Origin: a virus | IMG/VR virus record: IMGVR_UViG_3300021085_001566 | Span: 1 to 49,529 of that record | Direction: 5' to 3' (one strand) | Length of the DNA stretch: 49,529 nucleotides | Part shown: positions 39,616 to 48,215 of the stretch, piece by piece | How the letters are laid out: each line of letters starts with the position of its first letter | Position numbering within the stretch: position 1 is the stretch's first letter | Notes under the pieces: model-generated | Seen by the model: only the letters and a program-made list of their open reading frames with translations | Databases searched by the model: none | What the model was told of the DNA's origin: nothing | Made by a program: the position numbers and the translations under genes

Positions 39616-40354
39616 GTTTTATAAATTCTAAAGATTGGCGGTCAAGACACTGTGGATAATATTTCTTTATAAATCTAAATTGTTCCATGGTTGGTTGTTT
39701 GTTATACTCTGAGATTAATCTTTCATTTATTGGGACACCCTGTACTGTACTGAACTCTGTGTCTGCTATGATGGGGAATGGATAATACTCTAGTAAGTGT
39801 GGGTAGTGTTCTTTAGTCATCCACAAATCATTTGGTTCTAGTGGTCTCTCCCCACTCTTTACATCTCTTATAAATTCTTTAGCAGACTTGGGTGTTAATG
39901 CATATGCATGGTGTCCGAGCATATGTGGAGTTTTCAGTTCACTCAGCCCGTTCTGTGGTATACTAGTATGGTCGACTTCTGACATCTTAATATATGATGG
40001 TCTACCGAAAGTAATACACTCCCATTCTTCTTGAGATAATGAAGGAAGTGCATCCACAAATAAAGCATCATGTTCTAAAACAAGAATAGGTTCGTTGAGA
40101 CAAACACAATGTTTCCATAATCTATAGTGGGATGCAAAACAAGCACCAACAGCATCGGGATTTGGATACTCATTGAATGTGTTATTGTTTCCATTACTCA
40201 ATACTATTTTCCAATCGGATGGTTCCGTTGCAGTAAACTTTTGTACATCTACCATTCCATGTTTCAATGCACTGTATATAGTTCTATTAGAAGATTCGAT
40301 AGAACGTATATTGTTCTTGAGTGTGATTACAAATGTCTTTAAAAAGTTTTTCAT
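39611..40354 (-). CDS. GT25-like glycosyltransferase
   Basis: 247 residues. Opening FVITLKNNIRSIESS and the central FASHYRLWKHCV with LVLEHDALFVD (the EHDA metal-binding motif) are typical of family 25 (LOS/LPS galactosyl- and related transferases, and procollagen galactosyltransferases). Related to the adjacent gene (same EHDA, LGHHAYALTP, EYYPFP motifs), so a tandem duplication is likely. SD AAGG. Substrate unknown. Confidence 0.75.
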   Translation of the reverse strand: MKNFLKTFVITLKNNIRSIESSNRTIYSALKHGMVDVQKFTATEPSDWKIVLSNGNNNTFNEYPNPDAVGACFASHYRLWKHCVCLNEPILVLEHDALFVDALPSLSQEEWECITFGRPSYIKMSEVDHTSIPQNGLSELKTPHMLGHHAYALTPKSAKEFIRDVKSGERPLEPNDLWMTKEHYPHLLEYYPFPIIADTEFSTVQGVPINERLISEYNKQPTMEQFRFIKKYYPQCLDRQSLEFIKP

Positions 40355-41028
40355 AACACCTTATAATCTACTGGCACGAAATTTTTAACATTAATACTTC
40401 TACCACTCTGTACAGTTGTAAATGTCTCCTCTACATCAAATGGGAATGGATAATACTCTTTCAACAATCCTTCTCCCATCATAGAAGGTGTCATCATCAT
40501 ATCTGCTGGATGCAACCACCTAAATTCGGGGTTTCTCATTCTATCTAGTATTTGTTTTGCACCTGTAGGACTCATCATGATTGCATGGTTACCAAGGAAT
40601 GGTCTGTTTGTATCTGTCATGACGTTCAGTCCATCTTCCCACTCTATACTGTCTCCCAATTCTTTGTTCCAAGATGGTTTACCAAGACTGATAACCCCAT
40701 CCACTTCTATATCAGGCAAGGGTGTAATCATTCTTGCATCGTGTTCTAGTATTAGAAAATCATCATCGACTTCAACACACGAATTCCACAATCTCATTTG
40801 AGATGCAAGACATGATAACACTCTTTCGGGTCTTGGTTCCATTTGTAAAATATTTGTGCTTATCTTTCTTCCAAGTATTCTTTCAATAATTTCATGTGGG
40901 TCATCGTCTGGCGTTGTAGCAGGAAAGAGTTGTGCAGTGACACCATGCAATGCACATGTGTTTGCACACGTAATAGCAGACTCCACACTCTCGTACAAGT
41001 CCATTATTGTTATGATATGGGTTCTCAT
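40351..41028 (-). CDS. GT25-like glycosyltransferase, paralog
   Basis: 225 residues. Shares LASQMRLWNSCVEVDDDFL, ILEHDARMI, LGNHAIMMSP and EYYPFPFD with its neighbour, so the two are paralogs. GT25-type fold; donor sugar and acceptor unknown. Start overlaps the polymerase stop (ATGA). Two similar enzymes could act on successive sugars. Confidence 0.75.
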   Translation of the reverse strand: MRTHIITIMDLYESVESAITCANTCALHGVTAQLFPATTPDDDPHEIIERILGRKISTNILQMEPRPERVLSCLASQMRLWNSCVEVDDDFLILEHDARMITPLPDIEVDGVISLGKPSWNKELGDSIEWEDGLNVMTDTNRPFLGNHAIMMSPTGAKQILDRMRNPEFRWLHPADMMMTPSMMGEGLLKEYYPFPFDVEETFTTVQSGRSINVKNFVPVDYKVL

Positions 41029-43532
41029 GAAAAGAAACTATCCAAAGATGCAACAGGTTCTGTATGCCATCCGATACGTTCTGCAATATTTCTTAGAGGT
41101 TCTAAGAATGATTTGTTGAACTGCATGTCATAGTCTATGAATCTGTGTAAGTCAAACTCTTTTGGAAGTGTACCAACATAAGATATCACATTCTCATTGA
41201 ACACATTTGGTAGTGTAAGATATGAGAAAAGAATCTTGTCACCTTCCTTGATTGTCTCGTAGCGTCTATCTAAATTCTTGTTCTTTAGGTGGTGATTGAA
41301 TAGTAAAGCACCACGGACATGTATTGGTGTTCCCTTAGTGTAGATGGTGTTCATGTTACTATATTGACCAAGGTTGTTACAACCTCTAGGGAATGATACT
41401 TTCTCGGGTGGTAACTCTCTGAATTCTTTACGTGCAGTTTCTACGTAATCCCATAATTGTTCCTCATCACCTTGCATGACAATCTTAATCGCCTCTTCAA
41501 GACGTGTTCTTACCCATTGTGGTGTACTGGACTTTGCAGTCTCAATACCCATGAGTTTAAGTTTAGGTTTGGCAAACCTCACACCTTCCATGTCATGTAC
41601 GTTAAGTATGTAGCGTTTCTTAGCAGTCCATATACCTCTGTCTGCAATCGCCTCACGTCCCATCTCCATCTTCTGTTGGAATGCATTCGTGTATTTTGCA
41701 AAGTCAATGAATCCTTTTTCTAGGATATTCTCTAGTTGAACTTCCGCTTTACATAAAAAATCAACAACCTCTTCTTTAGATGCATCGGGTAGTACTTGTT
41801 GTACCAATGCATCCATTGTGATATAGACTGAGTCTGTATCCATTGCGATAACATAATCTTTTTTAGTCTTTAAGACTTCGTTTAGATAATCATTGATGGT
41901 TTTCTCTGCCCACTTGATGACCAACTGACCCGACATAGTAATCGCCTCTGCGAGGTCGATAGAAAAGAATGCAAAATATTGATTAGCAAGAGCACCATAA
42001 GCAGAGTTGAGTGCAATCTTTCTGACCTGTTGATTGTTGTATGCATGTTTGATTTTTGTTTCTAATTCTTTACGTTGTGCATTATCAGAAACAGTTTCAA
42101 GTTCTTTCTGATACCCAATCATCTTCTTCTTCCATGCCTTACGTTCATCATAGAACTTTTCCATAAGTTCGGGAAGGAATCCTTGTTTGTCTCTCTTAAA
42201 CATTACTCCGTTTGGCGTAACAGTGTGTCCCAATCTATACACTTCATTTAGGTTACACTCTTTGTTTAACATTTTATCTACGTTGACATCCTGTCTCATA
42301 CCATTCACCATCTTTTCGGGTGAGATGTTAAACTGCATAATCAAGTGAGGATATAGTGAATTTAAATCAAAAGACATGACCCAATTGTGACCACCAACCT
42401 GTGGTTCTTTTACATATGCACCAGCGATCGGCTTGATTTTGTCACCATTTCTTCTCAATTGTTGTGGTGGTGTTTGTATCTTCTGTTCTTTTAAGAAGTT
42501 GTATATGATTGTTTCCCAATACTTAACCATACCAAATACATCTGCATAATTACACTTAGCATTGTATGCCATCGTCTCTGTAAGTTCGATGAATCCAAGT
42601 TTGTCATCCAGTTCTTCAACGAGAAGAACGTCCATCACATTATACTCCAAGAACTTTGGATAGTCCTGTTTGTATAGTGTATGTAATGACCCATGTTCTG
42701 AATAGTCTAGTTTCTTCTTACCTAGTTCTACCTCAGCAATGTGGTCTAGTTTGTATGATGCTTGATTGACGAATGTGTGTTTACGATATAGTTCGAGATA
42801 GTCAAGAACATTAACACCATAGAGTGTAAAAATCATTTGTTTTTGATAACCCATGGTGGTGAACTCTCTCACATCACTCATACCCCATGGAGATAACTTC
42901 TTGTGTTCTCCTTCGCCGAAGAGTCTATCAACTCTGTTGCAAATGTATGTAATATCGAATGAGTTTACATTCCAACCTGTGATGATATCAAAGTTTTCCG
43001 TTCTCCAATACTTCATGAACTCAGTCATGAGATGTGCTTCATCTCTACAAGGATAATACACATAATCTTTACCGTGATTCCAGTCACCTATTCCGAATAC
43101 ATGTGCTGGTTTACCAATCGGTTTGATTGTAATTGCGTTTATCTTTTCTTGGGCATATCTTGGGTCGGGGAATCCATCTTCACACTCACACTCAATATCA
43201 AGTACCGCTGCTTTGATGTTCTTTGAATCGAACTCTATGTCTCCATGGAATTTCTCTGCGATATATGTATAGATATATCTGTCATATCCATGGATTTCAA
43301 ATCCAGCAGTCCCATCATATTTCTCACGGAACTTTCTTGCACCACCCATTGAGTTGAGTTCTACAACTTCAAGTGGTCTGTCATCTAGTGAACGAAACGG
43401 TGTCTCGCCTTTCTTAGATGGAATGTAGTGTTTGGGTCTGTAGTCAATCTTGTGCTTGACTTGTTTGTTACCTTGATATCCTCGAACGAGAATCTTGTCA
43501 CGTGTACGACATACGTTTGTATAATAATCCAT
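41025..43532 (-). CDS. 43: family B DNA polymerase, T4 gp43-like
   Basis: 835 residues. Proofreading motifs: ExoI VLDIECECEDG, ExoII in ITGWNVNSFDITYI, and the later Exo region. Polymerase motifs A (MSFDLNSLYPHLIM), B (KIALNSAYGALAN) and C (AMDTDSVYITMD) are all intact. Functions as the phage replicase. ATG is 6 nt after TATAAT, without a Shine-Dalgarno, so it may be leaderless. Not split by an intein or intron. Confidence 0.97.
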   Translation of the reverse strand: MDYYTNVCRTRDKILVRGYQGNKQVKHKIDYRPKHYIPSKKGETPFRSLDDRPLEVVELNSMGGARKFREKYDGTAGFEIHGYDRYIYTYIAEKFHGDIEFDSKNIKAAVLDIECECEDGFPDPRYAQEKINAITIKPIGKPAHVFGIGDWNHGKDYVYYPCRDEAHLMTEFMKYWRTENFDIITGWNVNSFDITYICNRVDRLFGEGEHKKLSPWGMSDVREFTTMGYQKQMIFTLYGVNVLDYLELYRKHTFVNQASYKLDHIAEVELGKKKLDYSEHGSLHTLYKQDYPKFLEYNVMDVLLVEELDDKLGFIELTETMAYNAKCNYADVFGMVKYWETIIYNFLKEQKIQTPPQQLRRNGDKIKPIAGAYVKEPQVGGHNWVMSFDLNSLYPHLIMQFNISPEKMVNGMRQDVNVDKMLNKECNLNEVYRLGHTVTPNGVMFKRDKQGFLPELMEKFYDERKAWKKKMIGYQKELETVSDNAQRKELETKIKHAYNNQQVRKIALNSAYGALANQYFAFFSIDLAEAITMSGQLVIKWAEKTINDYLNEVLKTKKDYVIAMDTDSVYITMDALVQQVLPDASKEEVVDFLCKAEVQLENILEKGFIDFAKYTNAFQQKMEMGREAIADRGIWTAKKRYILNVHDMEGVRFAKPKLKLMGIETAKSSTPQWVRTRLEEAIKIVMQGDEEQLWDYVETARKEFRELPPEKVSFPRGCNNLGQYSNMNTIYTKGTPIHVRGALLFNHHLKNKNLDRRYETIKEGDKILFSYLTLPNVFNENVISYVGTLPKEFDLHRFIDYDMQFNKSFLEPLRNIAERIGWHTEPVASLDSFFS

Positions 43533-43538
43533 ATGGTT

Positions 43539-43567
43539 ATTATAACAGAAAGGTGTCTATTCTACAA
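43539..43567 (-). promoter_or_regulatory. promoter of polymerase gene
   Basis: TTGTAG (43562-43567), 17-bp spacer, TATAAT (43539-43544), then 6 nt to the ATG of gp43. Confidence 0.55.
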
Positions 43568-43778
43568 GAGTCTTTTTAGATGGGTGTAGAAGTTCTTTTA
43601 CCGATTTGAGTTTGTCCTGTGCATCAGCAAGTTTTTCAACTTCCATTTCCAATGCTTGAACGATGTCGGGGTGTTCGCCAATCCCTGTTGGGTTTGATTG
43701 ATATACCATAGCGTTTGCAGTGTGAACTGCAACATCACCCTCTAGTTTCTTTTCTAATGCTCTTAATAAATCTGCCAT
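43557..43778 (-). CDS. hypothetical helical protein, 73 aa
   Basis: Begins MADLLRALEKKLEGDVAVHT; two helices with a coiled-coil-like C-terminal half (QALEMEVEKLADAQDKLKSV). Small, acidic, probably a conserved phage accessory protein placed between Sm-like and polymerase genes. No family recognised. Confidence 0.6.
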   Translation of the reverse strand: MADLLRALEKKLEGDVAVHTANAMVYQSNPTGIGEHPDIVQALEMEVEKLADAQDKLKSVKELLHPSKKTLVE

Positions 43779-44059
43779 TATTTTTCCTTAATATTACCTG
43801 TACTTTTCTTGTAGTTAATTTCTAAATTTGGTCTCACTTTGAATGTAGTAACTACAGCATGTAATGGTACCTTAAACGTATAGTCCATAGCATATGGATT
43901 CCAAGGTGCGAGTTCTACCTCTGCTCTACCTTCAGCATACGTAATGAGACACTCTTGTGCCTCTTCTATAACTATTTCCTTTTTCCATCGGTTCTTAGTG
44001 ACATATCCAATGACAACCTCACCACCGATTAATTTTACTGCAAGGATTTCTCTAGTCAC
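43778..44059 (-). CDS. Sm-like (LSM) fold protein
   Basis: 93 residues. Beta-rich pattern VKLIGGEVVIGYVTKN ... ECLITYAEGRAEVELAPWNP ... FKVPLHAVVTTFKVRP, which is the short Sm-type barrel often encoded by marine T4-like phages. Opens with GTG overlapping the lysozyme stop region. Role in phage RNA metabolism is assumed, not shown. Confidence 0.65.
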   Translation of the reverse strand: MTREILAVKLIGGEVVIGYVTKNRWKKEIVIEEAQECLITYAEGRAEVELAPWNPYAMDYTFKVPLHAVVTTFKVRPNLEINYKKSTGNIKEK

Positions 44060-44510
44060 AGTTTCGAACCATTTGTTGGAGTTCTACTGACCTTCTTCCA
44101 ACTTGTCCGAACCATCTAGAGTCTTCCATTTCGACTGCAACTTTTTCCCAGTCACAAGCAACAACACCTTTCCACATGTTATTGAACTTACCGAATCTTG
44201 TTCCACCTAAGTTGAATGTCATGTTAACTAGAACGTGTTGAATGTCTTCGGGTAGGTCATAGAAATCTTCTCCACCCTTTGATTCAAATACATGAATAGT
44301 TTCTTCGACATGTTTGTCAAAGTCTGCTTCGTAATATGCATCAACTGTTTCTTGACTTACTGGAGTTCCAGCAGGTTGTCCATGTTCTGCATCACCTTCT
44401 TTGATTAGATGTCCAACACCTAGTGTTAAATATCCTAGTGAATCAGCGTACACTTCAAGGACTTCTCCTTCGTGTCTCTTAATCTGCTCCTTCAATACTT
44501 CTTTGTTCAT
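44052..44510 (-). CDS. GH24 lysozyme / endolysin (T4 gpE-like)
   Basis: About 152 residues from ATG 44510 (AGGAAG upstream). Catalytic Glu is in KRHEGEVLEVYADSLG, followed by YLTLGVGHLI with the conserved T/G-G-G-H; later VLVNMTFNLGGTRF is the second GH24 signature. No signal sequence, so a separate holin, not identified here, would be needed. Degrades peptidoglycan at lysis. Confidence 0.9.
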   Translation of the reverse strand: MNKEVLKEQIKRHEGEVLEVYADSLGYLTLGVGHLIKEGDAEHGQPAGTPVSQETVDAYYEADFDKHVEETIHVFESKGGEDFYDLPEDIQHVLVNMTFNLGGTRFGKFNNMWKGVVACDWEKVAVEMEDSRWFGQVGRRSVELQQMVRNCD

Positions 44511-44796
44511 TATTTTCTTCCTTTGCGATTTGATGAGAGATGAGTTCCACAAGGATATCACCTATCAATTTATTTAATTCTTCGCTGGTATTTAGTTCAT
44601 CTAAAGTTTTACCTTCGGGGACTACATGAAATGTTCTTTCGAAATTTATGTTAGGTTTACCATCTTCGAATTCAACCTTACCATACGAATATATGGCGCC
44701 TTCATATTCTCCATGTAGAATTTTGATACCTGCTAATTCTGCCTTTTCATTGTCTACTACACAGTAAACATCATTGTCAAATAATGGTTGACTCAT
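44479..44796 (-). CDS. conserved hypothetical protein, 105 aa
   Basis: Start at 44796 (MSQPLFDNDVYCVVDNEKAE) with GGAGAG upstream. Small beta-rich protein (IYSYGKVEFEDGKPNINFER) plus a helical end (EELNKLIGDILVELISHQ). Similar proteins occur next to lysozyme genes in marine myoviruses (from memory). Overlaps both neighbours. Function unknown. Confidence 0.62.
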   Translation of the reverse strand: MSQPLFDNDVYCVVDNEKAELAGIKILHGEYEGAIYSYGKVEFEDGKPNINFERTFHVVPEGKTLDELNTSEELNKLIGDILVELISHQIAKEENNEQRSIEGAD

Positions 44797-46121
44797 TCCT
44801 CTCTCCAATTGTATGTGGATTCACTACTGGTAGTGTCATATATGTTTGGGTGTGTCATCAAGGCACGTCTGTAAGGTGTCCATTTAATTCCTCTTCCCCA
44901 TCCCATGGTATCAAACAATTCCTTCTTAGTTACTGATTTATGTTCCTTTACATACTCCACAAGTTCATCTACTTTAGGTGAGCATACTGCTTTTGATAGA
45001 AGTGATTTAATTTCATCACACATCTTATCCATCTCTGTACTGTATAGTAGATGCGTTCTCAACCAATCTTGTGCTTGAGTTGCTTTATCATTTCTTAAAT
45101 CGATATCGTCTAGATACTCATTGATTAGTTTGAGTGATTCATCATCTGTAGTAAAGAAGTCAGCGTCATCTTGCAATTCGTGATAGTAGTCACCCTCATA
45201 GAATATGTATGGACATCCATTCATCATTCCATCTGTAGCAGCAACACTCCAACCACCATACTTTTGTTTAGGTGCAAATCCCATGTAACACTCATTTAGT
45301 TTTTTGTAATATCCTTTCTTATCAAACTTTTCATTTGATAGATATGGTTTACTGAAACTACCATCAAACAATGGTGCCCAAACATTAAAGTCTTGTCTCT
45401 GTTCCCACAATGCATCCATCAAAGCAATAAACTCATCAAAGTGTTTGTACTTTTCACATCTATGATTGAATACTATAGTTCTTGTTGGGGTGTTATTCAC
45501 ACTGACAATATCATCTAAGTGTACACCCAAGTGTTGAACTTTTAGAATGTTGTCTAGTTTAGATACAGTATTCTCATTGAACGTATCTCTTGCTTGATTC
45601 AATACCATATCTTTCTGACATTGTGTATTGATATAACATCTATCGTACTCTAACAGACCTGTAGCATTCTGATTGAATGTACCTTTGTGCCAGGCAACTA
45701 TATGGTCAAAGTCAAACCAATGCGAGTAACCAATAACCTTTGGTGTGTGGTGTGTCATGTTGTAAATTGTATTTACTAACTGGTGAGTATGTTCTGGCAA
45801 GTGTGACATGATGATATCAAAATCTTTATCATGACCCACTAGTCTCCTCACTGATTCTACATCAAAGTGTGCTCTCATTACTGGTGGATATGTAGGAACT
45901 GGTAGTAAATACTGTTCCGTATTATCGAATGTCAATCCATCTATATGGGTTGGTGATATGATATGCCAGTAGAACGGTTCGTTCTGTGTTTCACGAATCA
46001 TATTCTTTAACACTTGTACATAAGAATCTTGTTCTAAGTTCTTCTGCCATGTGATATTAGGATAGACTAATATCCTAATTGTCTTTTGATATGTCTTTTC
46101 TGTATAAAAATTATCTAGCAT
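44793..46121 (-). CDS. GT-B glycosyltransferase with winged-helix-like C-terminus
   Basis: 442 residues. Residues 15-370 look like a GT-B glycosyltransferase: RTIVFNHRCEKYKHFDEFI ... APLFDGSFSKPYL ... YGGWSVAATDGMMNGCPYIF with the donor-site Gly and Glu-rich loop. The last 70 residues (VDELVEYVKEHKSVTKKELF, WGRGIKWTPYRRALMTHPN) resemble a winged-helix DNA-binding module. That pairing suggests DNA glycosylation, as with T4 alpha/beta-GT, but it is inference. The ATG follows the tRNA-Gly 3' end by 7 nt with no Shine-Dalgarno. Confidence 0.7.
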   Translation of the reverse strand: MLDNFYTEKTYQKTIRILVYPNITWQKNLEQDSYVQVLKNMIRETQNEPFYWHIISPTHIDGLTFDNTEQYLLPVPTYPPVMRAHFDVESVRRLVGHDKDFDIIMSHLPEHTHQLVNTIYNMTHHTPKVIGYSHWFDFDHIVAWHKGTFNQNATGLLEYDRCYINTQCQKDMVLNQARDTFNENTVSKLDNILKVQHLGVHLDDIVSVNNTPTRTIVFNHRCEKYKHFDEFIALMDALWEQRQDFNVWAPLFDGSFSKPYLSNEKFDKKGYYKKLNECYMGFAPKQKYGGWSVAATDGMMNGCPYIFYEGDYYHELQDDADFFTTDDESLKLINEYLDDIDLRNDKATQAQDWLRTHLLYSTEMDKMCDEIKSLLSKAVCSPKVDELVEYVKEHKSVTKKELFDTMGWGRGIKWTPYRRALMTHPNIYDTTSSESTYNWREE

Positions 46122-46128
46122 AATATAT

Positions 46129-46203
46129 TGGAGCGGGACAACAGAATCGAACTGTTATCTAAGAGTTGGTAACCCCTCGTAATGACCGTTATACTAGTCC
46201 CGC
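46129..46203 (-). tRNA. tRNA-Gly (anticodon ACC)
   Basis: 75 nt, minus strand. Acceptor GCGGGAC/GTCCCGC, T73 and CCA as in bacterial tRNA-Gly; D-arm sequence close to E. coli tRNA-Gly(TCC). Anticodon loop TTACCAA; stem AGGGG/CTCTT with two G-T wobbles; T-arm AACAG/CTGTT. The anticodon ACC (for GGU) is very unusual in bacteria. The 5' 15 nt overlap the cytidylyltransferase gene. Confidence 0.85.
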
Positions 46204-46581
46204 TTTGTTCCTTAAATTGGTTGTGGAAAATGAATGTTGTCTATCTGTATAATATATTTCATGCATTCCTTTTCCAGTGAAATCTCCACCTATGTAGTCT
46301 TCTCCTACGAACCTCATATGAATCTCTGTAGACTGTATCAAGTCTAACAGACTCTGTTCAGTGTCATATGGTAGAATTTCATCTACGTATTTGACTGCTC
46401 TTAGTTGTATGTACCTTTCATATACTGATTGGCATGGTTGATTCTTTTCTTGTCTGTCGATTGAAGGGTCTGTTTGTAATCCCACAATTAGGTAGTCACA
46501 GTTCTCAGATGCTTCTTTTAACATTACAATATGACCAGCATGAAGAAGGTCAAATGCACCACATGTGAATCCTATTTTCAT
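46189..46581 (-). CDS. cytidylyltransferase-like (TagD/GCT type) enzyme
   Basis: 130 residues from the ATG at 46581 (MKIGFTCGAFDLLHAGHIVM). HxGH motif in LLHAGH; YIQLRAVKYVDEI region and the RxxFxxSTT-like C-terminus (SFSTTNLRNK) are typical of small nucleotidyltransferases that form CDP-glycerol, CDP-alcohols or ADP-sugars. Start overlaps the preceding stop (ATGA). The 3' end runs into tRNA-Gly. Could feed the adjacent glycosyltransferase. Confidence 0.82.
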   Translation of the reverse strand: MKIGFTCGAFDLLHAGHIVMLKEASENCDYLIVGLQTDPSIDRQEKNQPCQSVYERYIQLRAVKYVDEILPYDTEQSLLDLIQSTEIHMRFVGEDYIGGDFTGKGMHEIYYTDRQHSFSTTNLRNKAGLV

Positions 46582-47690
46582 CTTATAATATCTATTTTGT
46601 TCATAGTGTTTTGATTCCACACTTCTAACTCTGTACGATTTCTTCCTTGTTTGATAACATTATCAAATCTTTTACTAGCATGTTTTGTCCACCATGCGAG
46701 GATACCATCCATCTCAAATCTATCAAAGTTTTCTGCTTTGATTAGTTTATCAGTCTTACCAAGCAATACATCTTTTGTATTACTGTATCCCCATTCTGAC
46801 ATGTAGAATCTTTTCTGTGTAGTTACACCACTTGCATTTTCAATTGCTTTACAGAAGTGGTCATATCCTATGGAGTCATGTTTCTTTAAATTCTGTTTTA
46901 CTAGACTAACCATCTTAGTCTGCATTTTTAGTTTACGAGATGAAGCACCTTTGTGTATCAAGTCTTCTCCATCGTTTCTATCGGTGAACCAATCTCTTAG
47001 TTCAAAGTATAGTTCTTCGCCTAGTGTAAGTAAAAACTTACTCTGTGTATCACCCTTGTATCTTAAGAATGGTCTCATACCATCGTACATACTTGCACCT
47101 TTGATGTTACCATATAAAGATGTTGTTTCAAATAAACAGAACTCTGTGTTATATTTAGCGTTCAACATTCTACGTGTTTCGTGTGAACAACAGATAGCGG
47201 CAAGAAGTTTACCACCAAGATAATTATATCCAAATGGTTGTACAGGGACAATGTTGAATCCCATGATTGCACGTTTGTTGAATATATCTAAGTCGGGTGT
47301 AGAACCAAGGTAATCGTTTCTTGGTTTTGAATTGATTAGTGGTGAACCATATCTTATGAATCCCACTACAGTGTTTGTATTGGTCTCTTTAACTACGAGT
47401 TTCATAGTTTTGCCTGGCGATTCATCAGGCGAGAATGATGCAGTTTTTTCCAACATCGCATCAAATGTTTCATTTGGTATTGTTGTAACCTCAAAATTCA
47501 TGTCCCGAGGATGCATGTCATAGTTTTGAAACATGTCATCCTCAAGACCGAATCCGAACAACGGAGCAGGTAAGTCCTTTACTCGTTCGACTTTCCTTGC
47601 ACGAAAATAATCGTCAATTCTGTCGAAGTCTGCAAAATAGTTAACGAGCTTGCTCGCTACCCATATGGTATCTTCCCTACTCAGTTCCAT
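46578..47690 (-). CDS. DUF4338-like protein, 370 aa
   Basis: The central part (VVGFIRYGSPLINSKPRNDY, IMGFNIVPVQPFGYNYLGGK, KLLAAICCSHETRRMLN) resembles the DUF4338/DruA-type domain linked to Druantia defence and to phage proteins. C-terminus is basic (KRFDNVIKQGRNRTELEVWN). Enzymatic activity is unknown to me. It lies between peroxiredoxin and cytidylyltransferase genes. The match is by eye, so moderate confidence. Confidence 0.55.
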   Translation of the reverse strand: MELSREDTIWVASKLVNYFADFDRIDDYFRARKVERVKDLPAPLFGFGLEDDMFQNYDMHPRDMNFEVTTIPNETFDAMLEKTASFSPDESPGKTMKLVVKETNTNTVVGFIRYGSPLINSKPRNDYLGSTPDLDIFNKRAIMGFNIVPVQPFGYNYLGGKLLAAICCSHETRRMLNAKYNTEFCLFETTSLYGNIKGASMYDGMRPFLRYKGDTQSKFLLTLGEELYFELRDWFTDRNDGEDLIHKGASSRKLKMQTKMVSLVKQNLKKHDSIGYDHFCKAIENASGVTTQKRFYMSEWGYSNTKDVLLGKTDKLIKAENFDRFEMDGILAWWTKHASKRFDNVIKQGRNRTELEVWNQNTMNKIDIIR

Positions 47691-47691
47691 A

Positions 47692-48189
47692 TTAAAGATT
47701 CTCTAATACGTTCTCGGGAGTTGATATTTCGTAAGGGTCACTGTTGATGTTATCATCTTGACCTTCTTCAGTAAACATCTGTTCAATAACACCATCGTTT
47801 ATAACCATGGCATATCTCCAACTTCTGATACCGAATCCTACGTTACCTTTTTCCACTGAGGCACCCATTGCTTGTGTGAATTCACCATTACCATCAGGCA
47901 GTGGATAAACTCTCTGTACGTCTTGTGCTTCGAACCAACTGTTCATAACAAAAGTATCGTTAACAGACAAACAATAAATCTCTTCAATGCCCTTCTCATC
48001 AAACTGTTCAAACATGGAATCAAATCCTGGCAGTTGTTGGTTGGAACATGTTGGAGTAAATGCGCCTGGCAATGCAAAAAGAATTACTCTTTTGCCCTCT
48101 AGTTGTTTAAGTGTATCCAAAGTTCTGAATTCACCATCGACTTGAATCGGAAGATTCACTTGAGGGATTTTATCACCTACATTTAACAT
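47692..48189 (-). CDS. peroxiredoxin (PRX5-like thiol peroxidase)
   Basis: 165 residues. LPGAFTPTCSNQQLPGF carries the peroxidatic Cys with the conserved P-x3-T-x2-C frame; the downstream SVNDTFVMNSWFE and RSWRYAMVINDG follow PRX5-type structure. Reduces hydrogen peroxide or alkyl peroxides. In a phage it may protect the infected cell and the iron-dependent oxygenases from oxidation. SD AGGAG. Confidence 0.92.
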   Translation of the reverse strand: MLNVGDKIPQVNLPIQVDGEFRTLDTLKQLEGKRVILFALPGAFTPTCSNQQLPGFDSMFEQFDEKGIEEIYCLSVNDTFVMNSWFEAQDVQRVYPLPDGNGEFTQAMGASVEKGNVGFGIRSWRYAMVINDGVIEQMFTEEGQDDNINSDPYEISTPENVLENL

Positions 48190-48215
48190 AGTTTTCTCCT
48201 TTATATCGCTTCTAC

